64,000 nucleotides of DNA. It comes from Micavibrio sp. (GTDB lineage: Bacteria > Pseudomonadota > Alphaproteobacteria > Micavibrionales > Micavibrionaceae). The position numbers and the translations under genes were made by a program. The stretch covers positions 65,377-129,376 of the forward strand of contig DUBU01000013.1 of assembly GCA_012960155.1 (NCBI GenBank), read 5' to 3'. The notes beneath the pieces were generated by a model that was not told the origin of the DNA, did not search any database, and worked only from the letters and a program-made list of their open reading frames with translations. This document shows positions 16,358 through 24,799 of the stretch, in pieces (within the stretch, counting starts at the first letter, position 1; each line of letters starts with the position of its first letter).

Positions 16358-16669
16358 TTATACCTCTGCTGTGTTTTTGTATTTTGTGGATTGGAACGGG
16401 TTTTTGCCCATACGGTAAGGCCATAAAGGGCAGGTGGTGCTTACGCATTTCCTGACCTCGCTAATCTCAAAACCGCAACATTCTATGCACTTTTTGCGCA
16501 TGATTTTGACTAGTGGGGTGTTTGTATGCCCAGCGTCTTTGATTTCAGAAATCGTGACATTATCTGGGTGTTTTCCGACTAAATGCCCGTATTGCTTTTC
16601 CAGTAATGCGGTGTCGGTTTGTTCTGTATTTTTGGAATTGATACAGGGGTAGTGTTGGGATATGCTCAT
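16358..16669 (-). CDS. Phage-type Cys-rich protein with LWPYRMG motif
   Basis: The 103-residue protein ends in a conserved block: MRKKCIECCGFEISEVRKC, then CPLWPYRMGKNPF. The C-x2-C-C-x8-C-x4-C arrangement followed by LWPYRMG is one I recognise from small hypothetical phage and prophage proteins, and it probably binds zinc. The N-terminal half is poorly conserved in character. It lies in the minus-strand run between the AlpA-like gene and the winged-helix gene. Function is unknown. Confidence 0.7.
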   Translation of the reverse strand: MSISQHYPCINSKNTEQTDTALLEKQYGHLVGKHPDNVTISEIKDAGHTNTPLVKIMRKKCIECCGFEISEVRKCVSTTCPLWPYRMGKNPFQSTKYKNTAEV

Positions 16670-16748
16670 AAAACATTCCTTTCTATTCAGTCTTAATTGT
16701 TAGGGGTGTTTGCCCTTATGCTCCCCAGCGTTGAGGGCTTTTTTCTGC

Positions 16749-16928
16749 CTAAGGATTGGCTGTTGGGTAATCGTCCAAGTTTGTTACGAAGTCTTGAATT
16801 GCTTCATCACTGATAAAGGTTCTTCGGCCTATTTTTTTAGCCTTGAGCTTACCTGTGCCAATGAGTTCGTAAATCTTGGTAGTGCCAAGACCGATTTTCT
16901 GTTTTGTTTGCGATATGGTGTTAAGCAT
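16749..16928 (-). CDS. AlpA/excisionase-like DNA-binding protein
   Basis: The 59-residue protein (KIGLGTTKIYELIGTGKLKA, then KKIGRRTFISDEAI) is a single HTH_17/AlpA-type domain: helix-turn-helix with 'G-x-S/T-x-x-x-Y-x-L-I-x-x-G-x-L-x-A-x-K-I-G-R-R-T'. Proteins of this type act as excisionases or activate the integrase gene in P4-like elements. The ATG has AAGGAG at good spacing. It starts the block of small genes leading to the HUH protein. Confidence 0.85.
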   Translation of the reverse strand: MLNTISQTKQKIGLGTTKIYELIGTGKLKAKKIGRRTFISDEAIQDFVTNLDDYPTANP

Positions 16929-17035
16929 AGCTTTCTCTCTCCTTCTAATGAATACGTGAACATTCGCTATAAGAAGAGACTAGTAGCTTTGTGATATAAT
17001 TTCGTGGGAAAAATTAGGTGGCAAGAATTCCCCAT

Positions 17036-18214
17036 TTAATCGGATGCTTTTATATCTGGCATGAAGCCTTTTGTCCAAGAGATGCTTACTTTTTCAGGTG
17101 TTGTGTGTGCAATGCGCATTAGTTTCTTTATTTTATCTAGCGGGAATGAGTAAATAATACTGAGTTGGCTATTAATAGTACTTTCAAATGATAGAGTGCT
17201 AGGCTCAATCAGGGCTTCTGGTGCATTAAGTGATACATAGTCTTTGTACTGTTTGCTGTTTTCAGTGTCAGAGTCAGTTAGTGCGAGGTATATACGGCTT
17301 TGTTCGTTGTATTCAAATTCTGGATGGTTGTGCAAATAGTCACTTACAATTTTGGCGCTTTTTAAAGCCTTCTTCTTTGGGTCATTTTCTTTTGATAGTG
17401 ATTTTTCCCAACTTACTAACTGGTCGATTGATACAGATAATTCGTTGCCTACCTTTTCTCTTGCTTCGTTTAAATTTTTAGATTCTTTTCCTCTTTCCCA
17501 CCATACATGTATTACCGAAAGCCATCTTAGATAGTCTAGGGTGTGTTTGTTGCCTTTGAAGTTTTTCTTGTCGGGCTTTAGCAGAGTGTGTACTTCGCCT
17601 ACATTTAGGGCATGTAAGGCATAAGAAAGAGCGGAATAAAAGTTCCCGTTGTCTAAGCCAGATCCTGCCTTAATCATTAATATTTCTGTTAGATATTCAC
17701 GAACAATGTGAATGGGTGCGTTGTAGGCATTATTATGGTAGTAACCCATACGGCTAGGAATGAATCTGGTTAGTGTTGAGGCATTGTCTTCTGTTGCGTC
17801 TGGTTCATCATGATTATAAATATATTCAGCCTCAAAAAACTGATGTTTCCAATCGTCACGATTAAAATCGTCAGGTTTGTTTTGGAGATGGTATTCGCAA
17901 AGAGATCCGTATAAGTGTGAGTATGCCCAAGATAGTAAGCTATGTTCTATGGAGTTGAAGCGCTTAACCATCATCAATGCGGAAAATGTTTTGCCATGGT
18001 ATGTGCCGTGTTTATATTCGTGTTCATTGATTTGTATAGTTTCGTCTATAAGTTCGTCTACTAGACGGTGTGCATGTCGTCTACTATCTTCTATTCTAGA
18101 TAGCTCGATTGCTAATGCTTCTTCGTTAGAAAGTTCTTTATAAACTTCTTCTTGGGTTTTATCACCTTCTAGCTTTTTGGCTTCTTTTATGAGGCTATCA
18201 ATCATGTCTCTCAT
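17036..18214 (-). CDS. Island cargo, 392-residue protein of unknown function
   Basis: No family is recognised. The protein is soluble, charged and mostly helical, without signal peptide or membrane segment. The N-terminal 60 residues look like a coiled coil (LIKEAKKLEGDKTQEEVYKE). The middle has aromatic-rich, His-containing segments (SRMGYYHNNAYNAPIHIVRE and SYALHALNVGEVH). Its ATG overlaps the integrase stop by 4 bp (ATGA), so it is probably translated from the integrase message. Fixed coupling to an integrase suggests it helps integration or is cargo spread with the integrase. I see no nuclease, helicase, ATPase or protease motif. Confidence 0.65.
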   Translation of the reverse strand: MRDMIDSLIKEAKKLEGDKTQEEVYKELSNEEALAIELSRIEDSRRHAHRLVDELIDETIQINEHEYKHGTYHGKTFSALMMVKRFNSIEHSLLSWAYSHLYGSLCEYHLQNKPDDFNRDDWKHQFFEAEYIYNHDEPDATEDNASTLTRFIPSRMGYYHNNAYNAPIHIVREYLTEILMIKAGSGLDNGNFYSALSYALHALNVGEVHTLLKPDKKNFKGNKHTLDYLRWLSVIHVWWERGKESKNLNEAREKVGNELSVSIDQLVSWEKSLSKENDPKKKALKSAKIVSDYLHNHPEFEYNEQSRIYLALTDSDTENSKQYKDYVSLNAPEALIEPSTLSFESTINSQLSIIYSFPLDKIKKLMRIAHTTPEKVSISWTKGFMPDIKASD

Positions 18215-19443
18215 GATGCTCTCTTGTCAAAATTGCCCTGTATCACGTTTGGTTGCGCGAGTGCGTCTATGTAGTCTGCCCAGTTCTGCATCATGGTCTT
18301 TCTTTCATCTAGGAACTGTGTTCGGTCGTAAGCTTCCCCCAGCGCCCCTGATGCTTTGTGGGCAAGCTGTCGTTCGATAACCTCGCTATTATATTTAAGC
18401 TTTTCGTGGATGGTTGTGCGGGCAAGGGCGCGAAAACCATGTGCAACCATGTCTCTGCCATAGCCAAGGCGTTTAATCGCTTTGTTTACTGTGCCGTCTG
18501 ACATTGGGTTTCTGGGACGAATCTGAGACGGGAAAACCCATTCTGTGTTGAATGGTTCGACTTCTTCTTTTTGTGCTTTCAGGACGGCTATAGCTTGCCT
18601 GCTTAATGGCACTATATGTTCACGGCGCATTTTCATTATTTCCGCTGGGACAGTCCACAGTGCTGCGTCAAAGTCGATGTCTTGCCAGCGGGCTTTGCGT
18701 ATCTCTACGGGGCGGCAGAATGTGTATAGGGATAGCCAGACGGCGCGGCGTGTGCGTTCAAATAAGCGGGCTTCGTTACGCTCTAATGCGCGGATAAAGT
18801 CAGGTACTTGGCTGCTGTCTATTGTTCGGAAATGCTCTGTTTTTTTAGTCTTTAATGCGCCTTGCAGGTTTTCTGCTGCGTTCCATTCGCAGCGGCCTGT
18901 CTGGATGCCGTAACGGAAGACCTGCCCGCAAATTTGTTTAGTGCGTCCTGCAATGTCCAAAGAGCCGCGTTTTTCGATACGGCGCAAACATTCTGTCAGT
19001 AATTCAGGTGGTGTAATCTCTGCAATAGGGCGGTGTCCGATATACGGGAAGACGTTAAGCTCTAAACCCTTCATTACTTTTTTCGCATAGCCCTCGCTCC
19101 ATCTTTCGCTTTTTAATTCGTGCCATTCAAGTGCAATGGCTTTGAAGGTGTTTTCTGCGTTGCGTGTGGCCTGTAGTTTTATCTCTCTCTTTTCTTTTGA
19201 TGGGTTAAGGCCATTGAGTAATTGTTTTTTTGCATCGTCTCGCTTGTTGCGTGCTTCCCCTAGGGTAATATAAGGGTATGCCCCGAAAGAGATGCGTTTC
19301 TCTTTGCTAAGGTAATAGTATTTCAATCGCCATAGTTTCCTGCCACTGGGCAGGATTTCAATGTAAAGCCCGCCGCCGTCAAATAACTTGTAGGCTTTCT
19401 CTTTAGGCTTTGCTGCTCTGATTTTTTTGTCATTAAGTTTCAT
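18211..19443 (-). CDS. P4-type tyrosine integrase
   Basis: This 410-residue integrase has the N-terminal DUF4102 arm-binding domain (about 1-85), a core-binding SAM-like domain (about 98-190) and a catalytic domain with R244 (FCRPVEIR), H335-G-F-R338, H362 and nucleophile Y372 (AYDRTQFL). All catalytic residues are present, so it should be active. It recombines attP with the tRNA-Val 3' end. It lies 180 bp from the tRNA, on the same strand, with TTGCCCC repeats starting directly upstream of its ATG, which may also autoregulate it. Confidence 0.95.
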   Translation of the reverse strand: MKLNDKKIRAAKPKEKAYKLFDGGGLYIEILPSGRKLWRLKYYYLSKEKRISFGAYPYITLGEARNKRDDAKKQLLNGLNPSKEKREIKLQATRNAENTFKAIALEWHELKSERWSEGYAKKVMKGLELNVFPYIGHRPIAEITPPELLTECLRRIEKRGSLDIAGRTKQICGQVFRYGIQTGRCEWNAAENLQGALKTKKTEHFRTIDSSQVPDFIRALERNEARLFERTRRAVWLSLYTFCRPVEIRKARWQDIDFDAALWTVPAEIMKMRREHIVPLSRQAIAVLKAQKEEVEPFNTEWVFPSQIRPRNPMSDGTVNKAIKRLGYGRDMVAHGFRALARTTIHEKLKYNSEVIERQLAHKASGALGEAYDRTQFLDERKTMMQNWADYIDALAQPNVIQGNFDKRAS

Positions 19444-19444
19444 C

Positions 19445-19485
19445 TTGCCCCCATGCGATTGTCGTTGCCCCTGTCGCTTGCCCCT
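19445..19485. repeat. Putative integrase arm-type sites, right end
   Basis: Three direct copies of TTGCCCC(C/T) at 19445-19452, 19465-19472 and 19478-19485 lie immediately upstream of the integrase start. They match the two copies near the left end. Likely integrase arm sites; the role is inferred. Confidence 0.6.
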
Positions 19486-19620
19486 GATTTATCTTTTGTT
19501 TCACGTATCTTCATCACTTTTCGTGTATGGGCGTGGACATGCTGTCTTCGGCTCTGCTTATGGCGTACAAGAATAATCGCACGGTGCTGTGCGGGTGTCA
19601 ATGAATGGTGGTGAAAGGAA

Positions 19621-19646
19621 AAATGGTGGGCGCGGCTGGGATTGAA
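19621..19646. repeat. attL overlapping the tRNA-Val 3' end
   Basis: These 26 bp include the 3' part of the tRNA-Val gene plus three flanking bases and match attR at 13684-13708 with a single-base gap. The tRNA stays intact, as in most tRNA-targeting islands. Confidence 0.9.
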
Positions 19647-19698
19647 CCAGCGACCCCTTGCGTGTCGAGCAAGTGCTCTCCCACTGAGCTACGCGCCC
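19624..19698 (-). tRNA. tRNA-Val (GAC)
   Basis: On the minus strand the sequence folds into a full cloverleaf: acceptor stem GGGCGCG/CGCGCCC, D stem GCTC/GAGC, anticodon stem CTTGC/GCAAG, T stem GCTGG/CCAGC, and encoded CCA. The anticodon loop TCGACAC gives anticodon GAC, for valine. Position 33 reads C instead of the almost universal U. Other invariant features (T54-T55-C56, A58-equivalent) look normal. It is the integration site of the island. Confidence 0.9.
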
Positions 19699-19756
19699 TT
19701 TATTCAAAAGGAAGCATTGTTGTAAGCATAAACGGCGATGATTTCAAGCTTAAAAA

Positions 19757-20119
19757 TTAAGCGGCCAGCAGGTCATCGACCTGATCCACCAATTCCTTGA
19801 GATGGAAGGGCTTTGATAGGACGCGAGCGCCTGCAGGTTCTGTGTCTTTGTTATTCATGGCGACGGCGGCGAAGCCTGTGATGAACATGACTTTCATGCC
19901 TTTGACCATGTCTGTGGCACGCTGTGAGAGCTCTATTCCATCCATGCCGGGCATCACGATATCGGCGAGAAGGAGGTTGAAATCCGTGCGGCGCTTCAGG
20001 ATATCGAGGGCTTCCATCCCGTCACCTGCAACGGTGACCTCATGACCTGCTTTTTCCAGCGCGAGCTTTAGGAAGCCGCGCATTGAAGTATCATCTTCTG
20101 CGATCAATATTTTTGCCAT
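19757..20119 (-). CDS. cpdR: CpdR-type single-domain response regulator
   Basis: This 120-residue receiver (MAKILIAEDDTSMRGFLKLA...) has D9-D10, phosphoacceptor D53 in LLADIVMPGMDG, the VMFITGFAAVA strand and SKPFHLKEL. It has no output domain. The close match to CpdR of Caulobacter and rhizobia is clear. CpdR receives phosphate through the CckA-ChpT relay and, when unphosphorylated, directs ClpXP to degrade CtrA and other cell-cycle proteins. I start at the ATG at 20119; an in-frame ATG 12 codons upstream would add a tail not seen in the family. It is a single-gene unit, divergent from glk. Confidence 0.9.
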   Translation of the reverse strand: MAKILIAEDDTSMRGFLKLALEKAGHEVTVAGDGMEALDILKRRTDFNLLLADIVMPGMDGIELSQRATDMVKGMKVMFITGFAAVAMNNKDTEPAGARVLSKPFHLKELVDQVDDLLAA

Positions 20120-20270
20120 ACATATATTGAACGATAGCTTAGGCTGCTTGTCCATGGGATTTGCGCGTTTTCCCCAACTGCTTTATGGGGGCAATTTTTG
20201 ATAAATCTTGCGTAAAATCAGATTTGGCAATATTGTCGGTTTTTTCGTGTAATCAAGTATTAGGGTACAT

Positions 20271-21254
20271 ATGACCTATCACGGTTTAATCGCGGATATC
20301 GGCGCGACGAATGCGCGCTTTGCGCTGGCTGATGATGACGGATTTCATCACGTTCAGGTTTTGAAATGCGAAGACTTTGAAAACATTGCGGATGCGGCGG
20401 AGCATTATCTGCATGATACAGGCACAAAAAACGTCATTAAAGGCGCGTCTGTAGCGATTGCGGGCCCTGTGAAGGGTGATGAGTTCAAAATGACGAACCA
20501 TCCTTGGGTGTTCTCTGTGTCCCGCACAAAAGCCCGCCTTAATCTTGATTTCCTGCATATGATGAATGATTTCGAAGCGGTGGCGCTGTCTATTCCGCAT
20601 TTGAAAGCAGGTGATGATTACCGTCAGATTGGTGAGGGCAAGGCTGCCCCGCGCGCGCCGATCGGAATTATCGGTCCCGGTACGGGTTTGGGCGTGGCAT
20701 CGCTTGCGTGGGATGGTTGCCAGTATCGTGCGCTGCCCGGTGAAGGCGGCCATGTGACGATGCCTGCCAAAACGCAGCGTGAGTTTGATGTTTTCCAGTG
20801 GCTGATCACTGATAAATACCACCATATTTCAGCAGAGCGTGTGTGTTCGGGGAAGGGTCTGTACAACGTTTATCGTGCCTTGCGTGGTCTTGATAAGCTG
20901 GAAGATGTTATTCCAATGCGTGAACCTGAAGAGATCAGTAAGGCAGCATTGTCAGGTGAGTGCAAAACCTGTGTCGAGGCGCTGGATATGATGTGCGGTT
21001 TCCTTGGTAATGTTGCGGGTAATCTGGCGCTGACGCTGGGGGCATTTGGCGGTATTTATATCGCGGGCGGTATTCCTGCCAAGCTAGGTGATTACTTTGA
21101 TCAGTCACGTTTCAGAGACGAGTTTCTATCAAAAGGCCGTTTTGCCAATTATCTGGCGGCTGTGCCGACAAACCTGATTACCAATGAGTATCCTGCGTTT
21201 GTGGGCTTGCACGCGGATTTGATTAAGAGCACAGCAGGCCGTAAAGCAGCCTAA
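20271..21254 (+). CDS. glk: Glucokinase
   Basis: The 327-residue enzyme phosphorylates glucose with ATP in the cytoplasm. It has the N-terminal phosphate motif LIADIGATNARFALA, GPGTGLGVA, the sugar-binding GEGGHVTMPA, and a C-terminal GGIYIAGGIPAK adenosine motif, all as in bacterial ROK-distant group A glucokinases. Length is normal. The gene ends 3 bp before the convergent glycosyltransferase gene, with no room for a separate terminator. Confidence 0.95.
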   Translation: MTYHGLIADIGATNARFALADDDGFHHVQVLKCEDFENIADAAEHYLHDTGTKNVIKGASVAIAGPVKGDEFKMTNHPWVFSVSRTKARLNLDFLHMMNDFEAVALSIPHLKAGDDYRQIGEGKAAPRAPIGIIGPGTGLGVASLAWDGCQYRALPGEGGHVTMPAKTQREFDVFQWLITDKYHHISAERVCSGKGLYNVYRALRGLDKLEDVIPMREPEEISKAALSGECKTCVEALDMMCGFLGNVAGNLALTLGAFGGIYIAGGIPAKLGDYFDQSRFRDEFLSKGRFANYLAAVPTNLITNEYPAFVGLHADLIKSTAGRKAA

Positions 21255-21257
21255 GCC

Positions 21258-22304
21258 TTATTGCTCGGCATTCAGGGCGATTTCAATAAATTGATCGGCG
21301 GCGCGTTCCCATGTGTAGTTTTTCTGCACATAGGCATGGCGCTGCTGCTCGTACCCTGTTTTGGATAGCGCGTCATAGGCGGCTTTGGACAGGTCGGTTT
21401 CATCCAGAGTGCCTAAAAAATCTTCGGTGATAATGTCTTTAGGGCCGGTTACGTTATAGGCGGCAATCGGCAGGCCACAAGCCATGGCTTCGACCAGTAC
21501 CATGCCGAAAGTGTCCGTACGTGAGGGAAAGGCGAAGACATCGGCAGAGCGTATATGCTCGCCCAAATCTTTGCCAAGTTTTTTGCCGATAAAGTGCCCT
21601 TGCGGGTATTTTTGTTGCAGCTCGGCCATGTCAGGGCCGTCACCAATAACAACTTTGCTGCCGTCCCAGTCCATTTCTAAAAAGGCCTCGATATTTTTTT
21701 CAATGGCAACGCGGCCAACGAACACGGCTATAGGGCGCGGCAGGTCTTTGAACTCTGTTTTCTCGCCTGTGTGGAAGATCTCTAAATCCGCGCCACGTGT
21801 CAGGCGGTGCATCGGGGCGGTGAAGCCCCATGACTTCAGCTCGTCTTCTAGGCTTTGCGTGGCAATCATCATGGCGTTCGACTGATTGTGGAATTTACGC
21901 AAACTCTTGATGGCGGAATTTTTGATGGGGTTATAAAGAAACGGCTGAAATTTGGCCACGCGCTTGGCAATATAATCAGGGAAATGTGTGTGGTAAGACG
22001 TTGTGAAGTGTCTGTTGTTAAGTCGGCAGTATTTATGCGCAGCCTTACCTAATGGACCTTCTGTTGCGATGTGGATGTGGTCGGGTGCGAAGGTGCCGAT
22101 CATATCGCTGAGGCGCTTGTAAGGTGCGATTACCAGCTCAATCTCTTTGTAGCCGGGGCAGGGGATGCGCTTCGGGAAGTCGCTGGGGCCTATGACTTGT
22201 ACAGTGTGGCCTTTGTTTTCAAGCTCTTTGCCGATGAATTCATATGTGCGGACAACACCGTTAATTTGCGGTTTCCATGCATCGCTTATGATCAGGATTT
22301 TCAT
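21258..22304 (-). CDS. Glycosyltransferase family 4 (GT-B), mannosyltransferase-like
   Basis: The 348-residue protein begins with a GT-B N-terminal domain (ISDAWKPQINGVVRTY), and has the acceptor-site THFPDYIA segment. The C-terminal donor-binding domain has VFVGRVAIEKNIEAFLE, GDGPD, and SRTDTFGMVLVEAMACGLPIA with the E-x7-E motif. These are typical of GT4 enzymes such as GDP-mannose or UDP-sugar transferases that act on lipids (MgtA/PimB-like and glycolipid synthases of alphaproteobacteria). Substrates cannot be fixed from sequence. It is not near other glycan genes, so a membrane glycolipid role is plausible. Confidence 0.85.
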   Translation of the reverse strand: MKILIISDAWKPQINGVVRTYEFIGKELENKGHTVQVIGPSDFPKRIPCPGYKEIELVIAPYKRLSDMIGTFAPDHIHIATEGPLGKAAHKYCRLNNRHFTTSYHTHFPDYIAKRVAKFQPFLYNPIKNSAIKSLRKFHNQSNAMMIATQSLEDELKSWGFTAPMHRLTRGADLEIFHTGEKTEFKDLPRPIAVFVGRVAIEKNIEAFLEMDWDGSKVVIGDGPDMAELQQKYPQGHFIGKKLGKDLGEHIRSADVFAFPSRTDTFGMVLVEAMACGLPIAAYNVTGPKDIITEDFLGTLDETDLSKAAYDALSKTGYEQQRHAYVQKNYTWERAADQFIEIALNAEQ

Positions 22305-22377
22305 TGGGGGTGTTCTAATTGTTAAGATTCGTTGTATATTATATTAGCAGTATAAATGTTTATTCCAAGGATTGGTC

Positions 22378-23766
22378 GTGCTCTTTAACAAGCTTAATAT
22401 TTTTATTGTAGCGCTTAGTGTTGCATTGTTTCCCGTGGTCGCCTATGCGCAGAGCTGTCAGACCCATTTCACAACAATTACAGATCTTAAGCCGCCGACA
22501 TTCGGTTATCCGTCTGTGTGGGACAGTAAGTACGGCAAACGTGAAGAGTTTACGCAGGTGCAAACAGGCGTTATTGGCGAAGAAGATACAGTGTTTATCG
22601 CCGGGCGCCGTTTGGACAAAGATGATTATGATATCAAGACGATCTTTCTGGCCGAGCTAAACCGCCGCGGTCGCACGATGCTGGAAATGAATTATAAGCC
22701 GGCGCCTGGTCAAACGCCGATCAAGATGCTGGAGACCCAGAAAGGCTTTGTGCTGCTGTCCGCCATTCGCAGTAATGGCTCTAACAAGCGTCTGCAGGGA
22801 CGGGTAACATGGTTTAATGAAAAGGGCGTGTTCCGTTATGATCGCCTGATTTCCGATCCTAAATATGATTTTATTCCCGTGGGCATGGTGCCTGCCGCTG
22901 AATCTGATGGTTCAGTCTTGATTATGCATGCCGTGAACCCGAACGATCCGAATGACAATCATGGTGTTCTATTGAGATATATGGCGTCTGGCGAGCTGCT
23001 GTGGAAGCGCTCATACCGTCCCGGTATTCCAAACCAGATTTTGGCGCTTGAAAACGTAGGTAACTACGGTTATCTGGCGACAGGTTATATTAAAAATGAT
23101 GATGGTCGTAATTCTGCTTGGGTTCTGCGTCTGGCTTATGATGGCGCTATTAACTGGCAGCGTGTCTATCCGCGCGGGGCTGCGTCGGCTTTTTATGATG
23201 CTCAGGTTATTCCACCGACCGTGACGGGTGATCCGAAATTTATTGTTTCGGGCAAGTCTTTGCCTTTGGATGGTACGCCTGATGCTGCCATGGTTATGCA
23301 GTTAGACCCTCTGGGTGAGCCTGAATGGTCACGTTATTACAGACGCCCGGATTATAAGGTGAATGCACGTTGGATCAGGCGCGAAGAAGATGGACGTATC
23401 AGCGTTATTCTGGACGCAGAGGCTTTGGATACTGTGCCGGGGATCGCGAACCACGTGCGTATGCTGTCTTTGACCAAACGTGGTGATTTTCTGTCAGATG
23501 AAGCGTATTACGTTGGGCATGGCGCGCGTGCCACGGACTTTGTGTCTGGATGGAACGGTGAGCGTATTGTGATTGCGACTATCGAGGATGATGCTCACGC
23601 CGCAGAAGGGGAAGAGGACGTGCCGTTAAAGGTAGTTGGTCTTGTTCCGGATGAACCACCGACTGAAGAAGAAATTGAAGCGCAGAAGCCTAAAGAGCCG
23701 CCAATCCAGCGTGGCTGGGTTATGGTTGGTACACCGCTGGATGAGTTTAAGGACCCTTGTGACTAG
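22378..23766 (+). CDS. Secreted beta-propeller-like protein, unknown function
   Basis: The predicted 462-residue protein has a signal peptide (about 1-24, ending AYAQS) and a mature part rich in strands with repeated 'G-x-L-x-W-x-R-x-Y' units (GELLWKRSYRPG, GAINWQRVYPRG, GEPEWSRYYRRP). These look like blades of a beta-propeller. The C-terminal region has an acidic, Pro-rich linker (DEPPTEEEIEAQKPKEPP) and a final Cys. I use GTG at 22378, which has AAGGA at proper spacing; TTG at 22372 is too close to that site. Probably periplasmic or outer-membrane attached. No enzyme motif seen. Confidence 0.75.
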   Translation: MLFNKLNIFIVALSVALFPVVAYAQSCQTHFTTITDLKPPTFGYPSVWDSKYGKREEFTQVQTGVIGEEDTVFIAGRRLDKDDYDIKTIFLAELNRRGRTMLEMNYKPAPGQTPIKMLETQKGFVLLSAIRSNGSNKRLQGRVTWFNEKGVFRYDRLISDPKYDFIPVGMVPAAESDGSVLIMHAVNPNDPNDNHGVLLRYMASGELLWKRSYRPGIPNQILALENVGNYGYLATGYIKNDDGRNSAWVLRLAYDGAINWQRVYPRGAASAFYDAQVIPPTVTGDPKFIVSGKSLPLDGTPDAAMVMQLDPLGEPEWSRYYRRPDYKVNARWIRREEDGRISVILDAEALDTVPGIANHVRMLSLTKRGDFLSDEAYYVGHGARATDFVSGWNGERIVIATIEDDAHAAEGEEDVPLKVVGLVPDEPPTEEEIEAQKPKEPPIQRGWVMVGTPLDEFKDPCD

Positions 23767-23821
23767 GACTTATCCTGATTTTTCTAGCGTTTAACTGCGT
23801 GTATCTATAGAAACACCCCTT

Positions 23822-24799
23822 ATGGAACAAGATATTCTCGAAATCACTGTTAATGAAGAGACAGGCGGTATCAGGCTGGACAAATTTCTGGCCGATCATA
23901 TCGAGGATGTTTCGCGTTCCCGCATAAAAGCTCTGATCCTAGAAGGTGCTGTGAAAGGTGATCGGCAGGGTGTGTTGAGCGATCCTTCTAAGAAAGTGCA
24001 GATAGGCGAAACCATTACGGTTGTAGTGCCTGAACCTGTGGACGCCGAGCCTAAGGCCGAGAATATCCCGCTTGATATCTTATTTGAAGACGAACACATG
24101 CTGGTGATCAATAAGGCTGCGGGCATGGTGGTGCACCCCGGTGCGGGGAATTTTGACGGGACGCTTGTGAATGCGCTGCTTTATCATTGCCGTGATAGCC
24201 TGTCAGGGATTGGCGGCGTTGCGCGTCCCGGTATTGTTCACAGGCTTGATAAGGATACGAGCGGCCTTATGGTGGCGGCTAAGACCGATAGGGCGCATAA
24301 GTTTCTATCTGATCAGCTGGCAGATCGTACGCTGGGACGTCATTACTCAGCACTTGTCTGGCGTGCCCCTAATGTACGCCGAGGTAATGTAAATGCGCCG
24401 ATAGGACGTCATTCAACAAACCGCTTGAAAATGGCGGTCAATGTGCGTAACAGCCGCTCGGCCAAAACATTTTATACTGTAGAGCGTCAATTTGGCGAGG
24501 CTATGGCGCTTATGGATTGTAAGCTTGAGTCAGGTCGCACGCACCAAGTGCGCGTGCATATGGCGCATATCAATCACCCTTTGATAGGTGACCCGCTATA
24601 CGGTATACAACAAAACGCAGGGTATTCTCTCCTGCGCAAAGCAGGGTATGACGAAGATGTTCAGGAGCTTGTGATGGGTTTCCCAAGACAGGCGCTTCAT
24701 GCACGCAAAATCCAATTTATTCACCCTGCATCCCATGAAGAAATGACGTTCGAAACAGATCTGCCGAAAGATTTTGAATCTATTATTTCTGTTTTATAA
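23822..24799 (+). CDS. rluD: Pseudouridine synthase RluD family (23S rRNA)
   Basis: The 325-residue enzyme has an N-terminal S4 RNA-binding domain (about 15-75) and a RluA-type catalytic domain with D143 in HRLDKDTSGLMV, plus the LESGRTHQVRVH motif. RluD makes pseudouridines in helix 69 of 23S rRNA. The family symbol is likely, but RluC-like specificity cannot be excluded by sequence alone. In many Alphaproteobacteria this gene is followed by rpoH; here it is followed by a 534-bp non-coding region. Confidence 0.9.
   Translation: MEQDILEITVNEETGGIRLDKFLADHIEDVSRSRIKALILEGAVKGDRQGVLSDPSKKVQIGETITVVVPEPVDAEPKAENIPLDILFEDEHMLVINKAAGMVVHPGAGNFDGTLVNALLYHCRDSLSGIGGVARPGIVHRLDKDTSGLMVAAKTDRAHKFLSDQLADRTLGRHYSALVWRAPNVRRGNVNAPIGRHSTNRLKMAVNVRNSRSAKTFYTVERQFGEAMALMDCKLESGRTHQVRVHMAHINHPLIGDPLYGIQQNAGYSLLRKAGYDEDVQELVMGFPRQALHARKIQFIHPASHEEMTFETDLPKDFESIISVL

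Larger units (their letters stand above)
13684..19646. mobile_element. Integrated satellite-like island in tRNA-Val (P4-type integrase)
   Basis: The element is about 5.96 kb. A 25-bp sequence at 13684-13708 repeats the 3' end of the tRNA-Val gene (19621-19646) with one G missing, as expected for attR and attL of a tRNA-targeting integrase. Inside lie a P4-type integrase next to the tRNA, an AlpA-like protein, two further small DNA-binding proteins, a Cys-rich phage-type protein, a HUH replication protein and four unknown genes. No capsid, terminase, tail or conjugation genes are present, so it cannot form particles or transfer alone. It resembles P4-like or CP4-like satellites and cryptic islands. 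TTGCCCC repeats flank both ends. Base composition is more AT-rich on the left half. Confidence 0.88.
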
